A stretch of 64,000 nucleotides of DNA from NCBI GenBank assembly GCA_001692895.1, contig KV748187.1, forward strand, positions 2,243,715 through 2,307,714, given 5' to 3'. Source of the stretch: Cenococcum geophilum 1.58. Its lineage: Eukaryota; Ascomycota; Dothideomycetes; Gloniales; Gloniaceae. Position 1 is the first letter of the stretch; every line of letters begins with the position of its first letter. Positions 1 through 12,732 of the stretch are shown here, piece after piece. Under the pieces are notes generated by a model. The model saw only the letters and a program-made list of their open reading frames with translations. It was not told where the DNA came from and ran no database searches. A program made the position numbers and the translations under genes.

Positions 1-3000
1 AAAGACCTCTATAGACAGCTATAGTAAGCTTAAGACTAGGGCAATTAAGAATTAGACTTAACGCGGAAAATATAACACTTACAGCTAACCTATAAAGGGT
101 ATATAGCCGACTAGTAAGATTAGGGGAAGAACTAGAGATAATAATAGACTTAAATTTAGAAGGGCTAATAGGAATATAAGATATAGGAATGGAAAGCTCT
201 ATATAAAATAAGTAGCAACTAGGGTGTAGATATAAGAGATAGAAATCCTAAACACCTTAAAGAAAGTGAAAACAGAAGAAGCGAGGAGTAAAAAAGAGGC
301 GAAGGACCCTTGCTAGGGGTCCGCCACCTACCCATTATATAGTATAATTACGGTAATATAAACCACCGTCTTGTAAGGCCCCTTCTAGATAGTCTAGACC
401 TAGAGAAACACTATATCCTTGCTTTATAAGAGCCGTACTATAATTCCTATATATAATTAATATACTGCCCCTAAGAATTCCAGCTCCTATACGAACTAAA
501 AGCAGCTATACGCGTATGCTTTATAATTAGTAAGGCTATTAGCTTGTCCTTATAGTTATAGCAGGCAGTTAACCTAAATATTATAGTAGTATTAATCTAA
601 ATATATAGGGGACTAGTATAAGTTATTAATATGTATAACCCTAGCGTTATAGGGGTCCTATAAATAGAGAACATTATATTAGTAATAAGCCTACTAAAAA
701 CTAAAGGCATAGAGTTTATTTTATTAGGAGATATAAACTTCTACTACTTGCGGTAGGGGGGTATCTATATTGCTACTAATTAATAAGTAGACTACCTACT
801 AAAAGCTATAAACATCTAGGGCCTTAAGCTAGCTACCCCCCTAGGAGCAATTATATAGTAATAAGGCACTGCTAAAAGTATAATTAACCTCATATTTATA
901 GATGAAGGCCTATACTAAAGACTTAAAAGATATAACCTTAAAGAAGAATAGGCACTCGCCTTAGACTATATCCCTATTTAGATATAACTAGATCTAGATA
1001 TTAAGGCGCAACTAAATAGTAAAAGATACGTAATAAGGAAGCTTAAGATAGATAGTTTCCTTAATATAGTTAAATAACAACTTTAAAACCTAGAAGAAAT
1101 CTACCTAATTCCAAATAAGCGAGGCTTAGTAGCTACCCCTAAAGAAATTAACTGAAGACTAAAAAGGATCTAGGCAGCGATTAAAGATAGGCTAAAAGAG
1201 CACTACCCAATCTTAAAACTGGGCCCCTACGCGTAATACGCATAGTCCATATAATGTGTAGTTTTTATTACTAGCTAATAACGAGTAAGAAGGAAATATA
1301 TAAGTAGCTATAACCCTAAAGATAAGAGATAATATAAAGATATAAGAAACTAGTTAAAGAATACCCTAAAAAAAGAAGTAAGGAATAATTAGAGACGGTT
1401 TATAAATAAGTATACTTTTAACCTAAGCCTCCCCTATAATAAGGGCCTTTGGGCTATAGTAAAATAGGTATAAAAAAAAGGTAGGGCGCTTAGTAGAAGA
1501 CCTATACCTACTACCCCTATAAAGAGTAGGGGAGTTATAGGCTATTAATAACAACGATAAGAAGGTAAAGATCCTTATAGAAAGGTTCTTCCCCCAACCG
1601 GCTCTAGTAGACCTTAGTAACATTACGGGTAAAACACTAGTGACCCGCCTATGGGTTAATAGCGATATAACAATAGAGGAAATGGCTAGAACTATTAGCC
1701 GCCTTTTAAATAATATAGTACTAGGACTAGATAGGATTCTAAATAAAGCCTTAAAGACCTATAGATTACTTATAGCACCCTAGCTTATAGATGTAGCTAA
1801 AGCATGCTTTACTATAGGCTACTACCCACGACTTAGAAGATTTATAATAATGGTTATCCTATAAAAAGAAGGTAAAGTAAATTACTTAATCCTAGGAAGC
1901 TATCGCCCTATTGCCCTAAAAAATACCATTAGCAAAATCTTAGAAAAGGTAATAGCGGACTATATAGCAGATATAGTAGAGAAATACGCCTTATTACTAT
2001 AAAGCTAAATAGGGGTAAGAAAGAACCGCTTAATACTATTAGCACTTACGCTACTTACTACCACTATTAAATCTATATAGGTAATGTAAAGGGACTTTAT
2101 GGTATTAATACTTAGCCTAGATATTAGTGGCGCCTATAATAACGTACCCTATAAGCGCCTCTTATACATCCTTAGGGTAAAGGGCTTCCTAGAATAGATT
2201 ATTTAATTTATTTAAGGGTTTATAGGCTAGAAAGAAATATTATTAGTCTTTAGCGGATACTAGAGCCCCCCTATTACAGTTATAATAGGAATACCATAAG
2301 GATTACCCCTCTTGCCTATACTCTTCCTTTTCTTTATAAGTAACCTACTTAGCGCCTTTAAGGAAGGGGCAACCTAGGGGATAGGCTTTATTAACGACAT
2401 AAACCTAATTATATACGGGCTAACAGCCGTAGAGAATTGCAAAACACTAGAGAAAGCTTATAATACCTATATAGAATAGGTAAGACAATATAGAGTCTAA
2501 TTCGCACTAAAGAAATACTAGCTAATCTACTTTATAAGAAAACGTAACTAATCTATAGATCTCTAGTATATAATTTATATTTAAGGCTTTAGGGGCCAAC
2601 TAGTTTAAGGCTTAAGGGTATTAGGAGTATAGGTAGATAGTAAGCTTTAGTAGAGCGTATATGCGTTATAAGTAGCCTATAAAGGCTAAGTATAGTATAC
2701 CACAATATCTAGGATCGTTAATTTTATATAGGGTCCATACTTCTAGAGGTTACGCCTACTATATATAGTAGTTGTCCGGCCAACTATAATGTATAGATCT
2801 AGTATTTGGGCCATAGGAGAAACCAAGAAGGGTCCCCCTAAATTACTTCTTAAACTACTCTAAAAGGTATAAATAGCCTATATCTAGAGTATTATAGGCG
2901 GGTATAAGCGAATGGCTATAGCACTGCTTAAGAAGGAAGCTAATATCCCCCCCTATAATTATATATCGAAGCCACTATAATATAAAGGGTATAGAAGGAG

Positions 3001-3955
3001 CATATCTCTAATGTTATAAAGTATATTAAGACACACCTAGAGAAACTATAGAGGAATCCTAGGGTGCCCTGTAGGAGAATAACCTAATATCCCTAAAGTA
3101 GGGAAGATATATTAAGGAAACAGGTAGAGAAAGTAGAAGAAAAATAGTGCTGTATTAGGGCCTAGGCTTATATAGAGGAGAAAGGGAGACGCGTAAGAGG
3201 TTAGTAAAAATAATAGTAAGAGAGAGATAGAAGCTAAAGTAGAGTATAAAAAAATACTAGGAAACTATCTACCGTAATATAATACTGGCTAGATTAACAC
3301 TAAAGAGGTATATAGGAGTTAAAGGTACAGAAGCTAAATTAGGTAAGAGGAACCTAAGCTATAGTATAGTTAACGCTATAGGGAGTAAATATCTAAGGGC
3401 TCTAAGAAGGCCTAATAAAGGCAGAAAATATAATAGCAACACTCTTAAGAACAGGAATAATAGGACTAAAAGATTGGCTCTATTAGGTAGGTATCCTAGT
3501 AGGTAGCCTAAGATGCGAATATAGATGGCTAAGATAAATACTAAAGCATATAATACTTCTCTGCCCCTTACGCATATAGAAAGGTTTTAAGGCGGTTACC
3601 TAGTAGCTTATTAGTTAAAATATACTAAACTAGTTCTGGGTTGTAAAAGAAATAGTAACAGAAGGCAGAGGGGCGAGTAATAGGTGCCCCCTAATAACTC
3701 TACAGTAGTAGAGTAAAGTTTGCGATACTAGCGCGTCCGTAGGCTTATTATAGTAGCAGTGGTTCCTAAAGAGGTTAAAAAGTAAGGTAGTAGAGCACTA
3801 TAGGTGACCTGTAGGCGCCTCGCAGGCGCCTTATAGGCGAGTCCCTAAAGGCAGGGAGATAGATTACGGGGTTTTCTTAAATGGAGTTTTCTCCCTATAT
3901 GTAAATAAGGAGTAGTCCGCGTGGGCCCAATAGGGATCTAAATCGGACGTTAAGC
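1..3955 (+). mobile_element. Tad-like LINE (non-LTR retrotransposon), 5'-truncated by window edge, RIP-mutated
   Basis: This is a relic of a LINE ORF2. An apurinic-type endonuclease domain runs from about 333 to 900, with the signature read as GDINFYY at 727-753 (family form GDFNxHH). The reverse transcriptase runs from about 1890 to 2450: a SYRPIALKN block near 1897, LDISGAYNNV near 2116, and the catalytic loop read as FINDIN near 2389 where the family has F-x-D-D. The frame is broken by many TAA/TAG codons at expected Gln/Trp positions, and Asp has become Asn, as CpA-directed C-to-T change on both strands would give. The rest, about 2500-3955, is the C-terminal part and 3' UTR and ends in an AAT-repeat tail. 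The element cannot be functional. Family assignment is from remembered domain patterns; the clade (Tad1-like) is inferred. Confidence 0.85.
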
Positions 3956-3989
3956 AATGAATAATAATAATAATAATAATTATAATAGC
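3956..3989 (+). repeat. (AAT)n 3' tail of the LINE
   Basis: About nine AAT units directly follow the LINE 3' UTR. Short A-rich simple-repeat tails are the usual 3' end of target-primed fungal LINEs. The tail gives the orientation (plus) and the 3' boundary of the element, which abuts a truncated gypsy-2 fragment. Confidence 0.7.
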
Positions 3990-4896
3990 GTTAAGTCCTC
4001 TATAGTTAACGCAGAATTAAATACCTTTTTCTAACTTCTTAGTAAGAAGGATAAGGGCGGCTGCTAGGGATATACTAGGGCGGATAAATCCTTTATTAAG
4101 GTGTTCGTTAATATACTTTTTTATAACTAGAAGTTTATCTTTAAACATTAAGTAGGGTCTCTTATAAAATAGCATTTCCCCCCATTCAATATCAATAGTA
4201 TAGTTATTAGGTTAATATAGGGGGAGTATATCTACGCTCTTTTATAAGTATATATTGATAAAGTTATAATACCTCTTAGGGAGGAGCTTATAGAGTTCCT
4301 TATTAGTAAGTCCTTTTTTAAGCTTTATAAACTTTTTAAAGTCTAAAGGTAAAAGTCCGTAGGGTTCTATAGGGGCGTTGTCTTCTAGGAGGTTAATTAT
4401 ATTTATTCTATTACTATAAAGGACGTAGTTTTATTCTTTATTAAGCTTATATAGTTGTGATTAGGAGGCTATAGCAACGGTCTAGCCTTTCCTATATACT
4501 ATATGGTAAAAGGCCGCGGCACTTATATAATAGTAGTTAGTTATAAATAGGATAATAAGGGGTTTCTTTAGTTAATATTTTAGTAAGTAAATAGAGGTAG
4601 CTAGGCCATATCCTAGGCAAGTCTCTCTATAGTATTTAAAGTTAAAGGTTACTTCTCTCTTTTCCTAGTTAATAGCAGGATTATATTATTTAAGCTAGCT
4701 TATTTTAAGGATAATAAGGTAGTTAGTAAATAGTATAATATAGGCCTAAAGCTCTTCCTAGTGCTTGTTTATATCTAAGTAGAGTTATATTATATAGGTA
4801 ATCTTTTATATAGTAAAACTACTATTAACAAGTTATAGGGCACGGGCTTTAGTAAGGGATAAGGTAGGTAGGCTATAAATTTATTAATAGCTCCAT
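3990..4896 (-). mobile_element. Ty3/gypsy relic (gypsy-2), reverse transcriptase N-terminal part
   Basis: Read on the minus strand, this stretch gives the start of a Ty3/gypsy reverse transcriptase: a LPPYRP-like block (family LPPHRPxDH), then KKYINEHLNKGFIRPS near 4100-4060, ending at the LINE tail. It continues the minus-strand gag at 12733-14105, from which it is separated by the chromovirus inserted at 4897-12732. The downstream reverse transcriptase, RNase H and integrase are missing, so the element is 3'-truncated at the LINE junction. Stops at Gln/Trp positions show RIP. Confidence 0.75.
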
Positions 4897-5320
4897 TGTT
4901 ACGGACGCTTTAAGTACAATATTACGACTACTGGGAGAAGAGTTAGAAGAAGCTAGTTGGTTAATTTAGGCACGGTCCAGGATGGAGCCGATAGAGCTAT
5001 ATGACGAGGAATGGTAACTAAGGTCACATAACGTAATCTATATAATCTATGTAATCTAAAGGATCTATAATAGAGTAGATAGAGTATACGTAGCTTATAT
5101 ATAAGGAGGATTTTATAGGAGTACGGTTGTGTATTTAAGGACCCTTAGTCCCTACCTAGATAGTTCCTTCCTTATAGTAATTCTTAGAATATAATTGGAG
5201 TTAATCTATTGGGCAACCACTCTACCAGTTATTATTATATTATTAGCTTTAATTTGTATTACCTATACACCTAGCCTATTAATAAGCCTATTGTAGTTCC
5301 TGCTATAAGGTTCCATTATA
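4897..5320 (+). repeat. 5' LTR of chromovirus-1 (424 bp)
   Basis: It begins TGTTACGG and ends CCATTATA. It is nearly identical to 12309-12732, and most differences are C/T or G/A transitions. A tRNA primer site should follow from 5321, but RIP obscures it. Confidence 0.9.
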
Positions 5321-8300
5321 TAATCACTACCTAGTTACGGTATTAAATATAGAAAGTTAAACAACATGCCACTAAAAGCACTAACTATAACGCTATTAAC
5401 GGTGGCAACTACTTTAAGGCTAGGTAACGACACTAGTATAGCAGATACTAACTTATAGTAACCTATAACGGTCGGATAGCTATAAGAGATAGTTGACCAG
5501 TTAACAGAAAATAATATAATGTTGGAAAATAGGATTAACAGGATAGGCGCAGCAAAGATTAAGCTACTATTAATTAAAAGGTACTTAGGAGAAAGATTAA
5601 AGCTTAAAGGATTTCTTACCTAAATGCACTTTAAAGTTATATAAGAAGGGGGGAAGCTGCCTATACCTATGGATTGAATAGCCTATACGGGACTATTCTT
5701 ATTAAGAAGAGTACTTAAGTAGTTTAAGCCTTACCTTACGGAAATATAGGTAAATGGAATAATGACCACTAACTAGGATATGCGCTTTATATTCTTAAAC
5801 TAGGAAGGGTTCGTAAAACAACTTACGTAAATATTTAGAGACCTAAAATTAATAACTATAGCGGAAAAAAAACTCTAAGACATTATATAATAAACCTTAG
5901 CGATTAAGTATATAATATAGTTCTAAACATTAGTAATATAAGTAGAGTGGAATAATAGGGCGCTTATGGCATAGTATAAGTAAGGACTTAAGGCTAAAGT
6001 TTAGGACGCGATTATCCTAATGGAAGATGTGGATACCCTAAGGGAACTAATAGATTAAGCAATTAAGATTAATAATTGGATCTACTAAAGGGAATAGGCT
6101 AAGAGAGGCTAGGATAGAGTTCTATAGTTATATAAGGCGTAGAGTACACAATAACTAAAGCTAAGTTAAAAACTATGGTATAGCGTAGAGTTAATAGACC
6201 TAAGTGGTACTAAAGAAGCCTATAAGAGATAGAGTAAGAAACTGTAAAAACCTAGAGGTTAAGGATCTAGTAATTATAGGACTAAGGGGTAGAGGCTAAA
6301 CTAGGGATCTTAGTAGTAGAAGACGTTTAGGCGGACTCTATAGCAAAGTTAATGGTTTAAAGACGAAGCTTATATAAATTGCGGAAAATAAGGTTACTTT
6401 ATAAGGGATTATAAAGATAGTTAGAGATATTATGTAATAAAAGGAACTAAACTAATAGTAGAAGATACACACGTATAGAGGGATAATAGTGTACTATAAG
6501 GAACAAAAGAATATTTAATTAGAAGTTTTACGTTTTGTTATAACAACGCATACTAAATTTATAAAGACGCTAAGTATAGTGTAAGCTATTAGCTATAAGA
6601 GCTAGCACCTATAGGATATAGAGGAACTAATAAACCAGTTCGTAGATCGGATATTAAGGATAATAACTTTAATATAGGCAAAACATTTTATAATAATAAG
6701 GTAATAAAAGCGGCTTACTAGGAGTATATAGACCTTAAAGATGTTATACTAGAGGTAGAGGATAATTCCACTACAGAATAGGGAATATTAGTAGGGATTA
6801 AGACCCTACTAGATATAATGTCTATTGCTTTATAAGACGTAAGAGAAGTAGGATAACGAACTATTTTAGCACTTAATAAAGGCAAAAGGCTAAAGGCTTA
6901 AGATTCTTATAAGGAGATAAGAGATAACTAAGATTTTTAAAATAAAATAAGGCAAGCTTAAGGACCTACAATAAACAATAACCGATAGAGCAGAGTAGTA
7001 GCTTAGTTTAAAGATATATAAATAAGCTCGGGATAGAGTTTTCTACAGGCATAAGACTCTTAAGACTAGATAAGTAAGATTTAAGACTCTTAAGATAAGA
7101 TAAGAACACTAAGTAAGCCTAGTTGGACTAAGGCTAGAGTAAGGCTTAAGTTAGAAGCAAGCTTAGGATTAAAGAATTTAAGGGACTAAGAATTCGGAGT
7201 ATAAATAAGGGCACCTATAATTAAGAAGTAAGAGAACTTTAAGGATCTAAGTGCAAGATATAAACTAAAAGAAACCATAGAAGAGTTTAGATAAAGAATT
7301 ATCGTATAGTAAGAATAGAAACTAGATAAGAGATCTAGTATATTAGGACGTACTAGGGACAGAGCGCTAGTACGAAGAATCGCCAATAGGCTTAGGGTAG
7401 GCACACTAAAAGCTAAGTGGCTTACTAAACTAGAAAATAAAGAGGATTTAGGGATTTTAACTAGGTTTAAGGAACGATATATAAAGGGCTGTTATAACGC
7501 AGTAATAAGAAGATACTTCCTTATGGACGAGCCGTATACACTTAAGGGGCTATATTAAAAGTGGTATAGGCAATAACATAACGATAAGTAGGAAGATTTC
7601 TATATGTGGTTAGACGAAAAGGTTATCTAAGACCACCCGATTATAGAAAAGGCCATAAGTTATATTAAAGAAGCCTTAATTATAATATTAAAGGATCTAG
7701 AGGAGTAATTAGAGAACTAGAGAAGCGAGAGGTAAATTATAGTACCTGTGAACAAAGTCGCAACGCTTAGATTAACACGAGAAAGGTTTAAACTTAGGGA
7801 TAAAAACAAGCCAAGAGTTAACCTAAAATACTAAGCATATTATACGTTGGTATAGATTATATATATAGATAATACGTGCAATATATATAGAGCACTAAAG
7901 GATAAGAACCGAAAGTACCTAGTAAGGATATATTAGTTATTAGATAAGGCGAAGTATAAAAACGTTAAGTATATATATAGTTAGCACCTAGTAGAAGTTT
8001 AAGAGTTAGGGGACTTAACACTTTAACTAGGAAGATTCCTTATAGAAGAATACCTAGATGGATAATAGTGGTGGGAATGCCTAGAGAATACGTGTCTATA
8101 GTATATTAAAGATAAAAAGCGAATTAATTATTAGCTAAAGAGCGAGCTAAGTACAACAGGATTAAGCAGCTAATAGTTAGGAAAAGTAGAGGCTTATAAA
8201 ACTAGAGGGAACTAGTAGTAAAGCCTTAGACCCTTAAAGGAATTTAAGGACAACACCTAAATTTATAAGTTAAGTGGCAAGATTAACAGTTTAAGGCATT

Positions 8301-11300
8301 AATAGATAGTGGAGTAATAAGGAACTATATTTTATTAGTAGTAGTTAAGAGAATGGGATTACTATATAGGAAAAAGGATCACCCTTACCTATTAGTTACG
8401 ATTTTAGGAGATCTAATAGCCTACGGAGGAGGTATTATTAACCTTAAAACAGGACCTATTTAGTTAATTACTAAAGGGAGATAAATCAAGATGTCTTTTA
8501 ATATATTACTATTAGGGAATAATAAGGCAGTATTAGGAATGCCTTAGTTATAGAAATACAATCTAAAGATTAATTAGGTTATAGGTTAGGTCGATATTAA
8601 AGATACTTAACGCCGCAAGATGTAATAATAAGCTAAGATAGTATAGTACTAAGTTAGAGCGACGTATAAAGAGACTAAGTAAGGCTTAAGTTACGTACTA
8701 GAGAGATACCATAAGTATAGTAAAAAACTATAGTTACTAGAAAGTAAAAAGCTATTAGATTATATAGTATAGGACTATAAAATAGAATTAGAACTAAGAA
8801 TAAGTTTAAGGTTCTTTCTAATTTATAAACTTACTAAAGAGGAAGGCAGAGTATTAAAAGAGTTTATTTAGGAAAATCTATAAAAGGGATATATTAGACC
8901 ATCGTAATTATTAGCGGGTTATCCAGTACTATTTATACTAAAGAAGAACGGTAAACTAAGGCTGTATATTAACTATAGATAGTTAAACAGTATTACTAGG
9001 AAGGATAGGTATCCTTTACCCTTAATTAGTAAAATCTAAGACAGGATAGGTAACGCGTAAATCTGTATAAAGATATATCTAAAATAGGCGTACTATTAGA
9101 TCCAGATTAAAAAAGGCAACAAATAAAAGGTAGCTTTTAGATTGAAGGAAGGACTATATAAGCTATTAGTTATGCAATTTAGGCTTATAAACGTACTAGT
9201 AATGTTCTAGAAGCGTATTAATAATATATTAGGAAAACACTTAAATGAATTTGTTATAGTATATCTTAATAATATTATTATCTATTTAATAACTAAGGAA
9301 GAGCACGGGGAATACGTTAAATGGGTTTTAAAGAGTCTATAAGAAGAATAGATACTAGTAGTAATTAAGAAATACAAGTTCTTTATAAGGAAGACCGATT
9401 TTATTAGATTTATTATTAAACTAGGCTAACTTAGTATAGATCTAAAAAAGATTAAGGCTATAGTAAATTAGTAAGAACCGGAGAACATTATATAGTTAAG
9501 ATTATTTTTAGGGTTTTGTAATTACTGCAGAAGGTTTATAGCGTAATAGTTAAAGGATATTAAACCATTTACGCGATTAATAAAGAAAGAAGAACTATAG
9601 GTATAGGGAGAAGAATAATAAAAACTATTTAAATAAGTTAAGAAGATATTTACTATAGAGCTAGTTTTTAAAATCTATTAACTAGGGCTAAAGACGGTTG
9701 TAAAGATAAATATATTAGACTATATACTAGGGGTATACTTTATATAGAAATATTAAAATAGATGGCACCTAGTGGCATATTATAGTTGGAAGATAACACT
9801 ACTAGAGTTAAACTATAATATTTATAATAAGGAGTTATTAGGTATAGTTATAGTACTAAAGGAATAGAGAGTATTCTTATAAGGTATAGAGAAACTATTT
9901 ATAGTTAAGACGGATTATAAGAACCTAATAGGATTTTTAATAATAAAGGAACTTAACTAAAGATAGGTTAGATGGGCAGAGATGCTTATAGAATACTATT
10001 TTAAGATTTAGTATACTAAGGGTATAGATAACACGCGAGCAGATATTTTAAGTTAAAAGGCTAAACTATAAAATAATGAAAAGCCATTAGGGGCTTTACT
10101 GCAAAAAGATATAGATGGATTAATTAGGTATAATTATCTAAAAATTACAGTAACTTAGGAAGATAAGGAGCTAGAAAAAGTCTACGAGACACTAGAAAGC
10201 TTTTAGGTATAAGAAATTCTAAAAGCATAGCTAGAAGATTTATAGACGGATATATACGAAAATTAAAAAGTAAAGTATATCCTAAGAAGTATAGTAGAGC
10301 AATTTATAGAAGATTTCTATAAGGGATTAACTTAAGGACACAACGGAGCTATAGGCTTAGTGTTAAGACTTTAAAAGGAGTATATTATTAACGGAATCTA
10401 AAATATTATAAGAAAAGTAATAAAAGAGTGTCTAGATTGCTAGAGGAATAAACTAATAAGGTATAAGCTATATGGAGGGCTATAACCTATTAAAATACTA
10501 GAGAGACTATAGGAGGTTATATTATAGGACTTTATTATTAAATTACTAAAGTTAAGAGATCCTATTACTAAATAAGATTATAATATAATTTTAGTAATAG
10601 TAGACAAGCTTATAAAGTGGGGATACTTTATAGCATATATAGAAGAAATATTAGCAGAAGATGTTGCTAGAATTTACATTAAAGAAGTATTTATAAAATA
10701 TAGAGCACTAAGTAAGATTATATTAGATAGAGATCTAAGATTTATAGCAGTATTTTAAGAGGTATTCTTAGCGGAATAAGGAGTTAGAGTAGTAACTTTT
10801 ACTATATATTATTCGCAGATAGATAATTAAATAGAAAGATTAAATTAGATACTAGAGTAGTATCTAAGATATTATATTAATCACGTATAGAACAATTAAG
10901 TATCGCTATTACTAGTTATATAGTTTGCATATAATATAACGCCATAGAAAGGTATAGGCACATTACTATTTAAGGCAAATTATGGATATAAGCTAAGAAT
11001 ATTATTATTACTATAATAAGTAAAGAAAACGAGTAGCATAGCTAAAGAAAGAATAAAGACGTTAATAAATCTTTATATAGACCTTATAGAATTAGTAAAA
11101 AAAGTATAAGAGAGAATAAAAAAGTACTATAATGCTAAGAGATCTAAGGGACCAGATCTTAAGGAGGGAGATAAAGTGTGGCTACTATATAAAAATTTTA
11201 AGAGTTGACAACTAAGTAAGAAATTGGACTATGTTAGACTAGGACCTTTTAAAATTACATAAAGAATTTTACTAGTTATGTTTAAGTTAAACCTACTAGC

Positions 11301-12308
11301 TAAGATAAAGATCTACCCTATATAGTATATTATAATACTAGAGCTAGTATACGGGAATATTAAGCCACTAGTTTATAAAGTAGATATATATAAAGGATAG
11401 GAAGAAGACAAATAGCAAGTTTTGAAGATTATTAGCTATAAGGACATTAATAATAAAATATAGTATAAGGTTAAGTAGATAGGCTATAATAAAACTACCT
11501 AAAAGCTATTAGAGAATTTGAAGAACGCTATAAGAAAGGTATAGAAGTATTAGAAGAGATTAGGTTAGGTAATATTAATAAAAAAGAATTACTAAAGAAT
11601 AAGTTACTTAAGGGGGGCCTAAGAAGAGCAGTTACCGAACTACTTAGATCTATTTTCTTCTCTATTAGAAGAGAATCCGTTCTTTTATTATTAAGTTCCT
11701 ATAGACCCTATTCTATAAGTTTCCACTCCTTAAAACAGACCTTCTTGCGAACCTTCTTAAGACAAATTAACTAAGTAGATGCCGCAAGATGAGACTTAAG
11801 GGCCCGTTGCTAAGTATCGGCCACCTCTTGTTTAGCATTATAAGAACAACGTAGTTCCGCTAGGGTAATAGACAGTTTATTATCTAGCTACGTAGTAGTA
11901 AATTAAATATAAGATCTTAAGATAGATAAGTTAAGGAACTAGACGACTATTAAGAGTAATAGGTTGCGTATATTTAGTATTAGAGATAGAGCGAACGTTA
12001 TAGGACGAACAAATATTTGCTTTAGTGCACTCTAAGTAAGAGGACAGTTATCGCGAAGATGGGTTTACTAACGTAATATAAATTAATCTCTCTTTTAAAT
12101 AACGGGAACACGGAGATAGTATAATCTTACTAAGAGATAATATCGCAGTAATGGTATAAGACCGACGAGCTATAGAAGAAGAAGAAATTGCTTTAGGTAT
12201 AATAAGTAAAAATATTAACTAAATTAATTAGACGGATATTATACCTCTAGTAAATAACTTAGAGATATTTTAAATCTTTAAGGATAAAGATAAAGAGGAG
12301 GGAGATGG

Positions 12309-12732
12309 TGTTATGGACGCTTTAAGTACAATATTACGACTACTAGGAGAAAAGTTAGAAGAAGCTAATTAGTTAATTTAGGTATAGTCTAGGATAGAGC
12401 TAATAGAGCTATATAATAAGGAATAGTAACTAAGGTTACATAACGTAATCTATATAATTTATATAATTTAAAGGATCTATAATAAAGCAGATAAAGTATA
12501 CGTAGCTTACGTATAAGGAGGATTTTATAGGAGTACGGTTATATATTTAAGGACCCTTAATCCCTACCTAGATAGTTCCTTCCTTATAGTAATTCTTAGA
12601 ATATAATTAAAGTTAATCTATTAGGCAACCACTTCACTAGTTGTTATTACATTATTGGCTTTAATTTACATTACCTATACACCTAGCCTATTAATAAGCC
12701 TATCGTAGTTTCTGCTATAAGGTTCCGTTATA
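12309..12732 (+). repeat. 3' LTR of chromovirus-1 (424 bp)
   Basis: It begins TGTTATGG and ends CCGTTATA. It has the same length as the 5' LTR and is followed at once by the right target duplication TCCGT. Confidence 0.9.

Larger units (their letters stand above)
4897..12732 (+). mobile_element. Complete Ty3/gypsy chromovirus with LTRs, RIP-inactivated
   Basis: A 7836-bp element is bounded by two 424-bp LTRs and by a 5-bp target duplication, TCCAT on the left (4892-4896) and TCCGT on the right (12733-12737), which differ by one RIP-type transition. Inside, in order, are a gag with a CCHC knuckle at about 6371-6412 (read as YINC, with Cys/His changed to Tyr); a second gag-like stretch at about 7400-8200; a protease ALIDSG near 8295; a reverse transcriptase at about 8880-9500 with YLNN at 9262-9273 in place of YLDD; RNase H at about 9780-10020; an integrase at about 10330-11000; and a chromodomain-like segment at about 11420-11560 (YKVKxIGY). 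The chromodomain places it with chromoviruses, which integrate into heterochromatin. Many in-frame stops make it non-autonomous. The segment from about 11600 to 12308 is unexplained 3' sequence. Confidence 0.9.
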
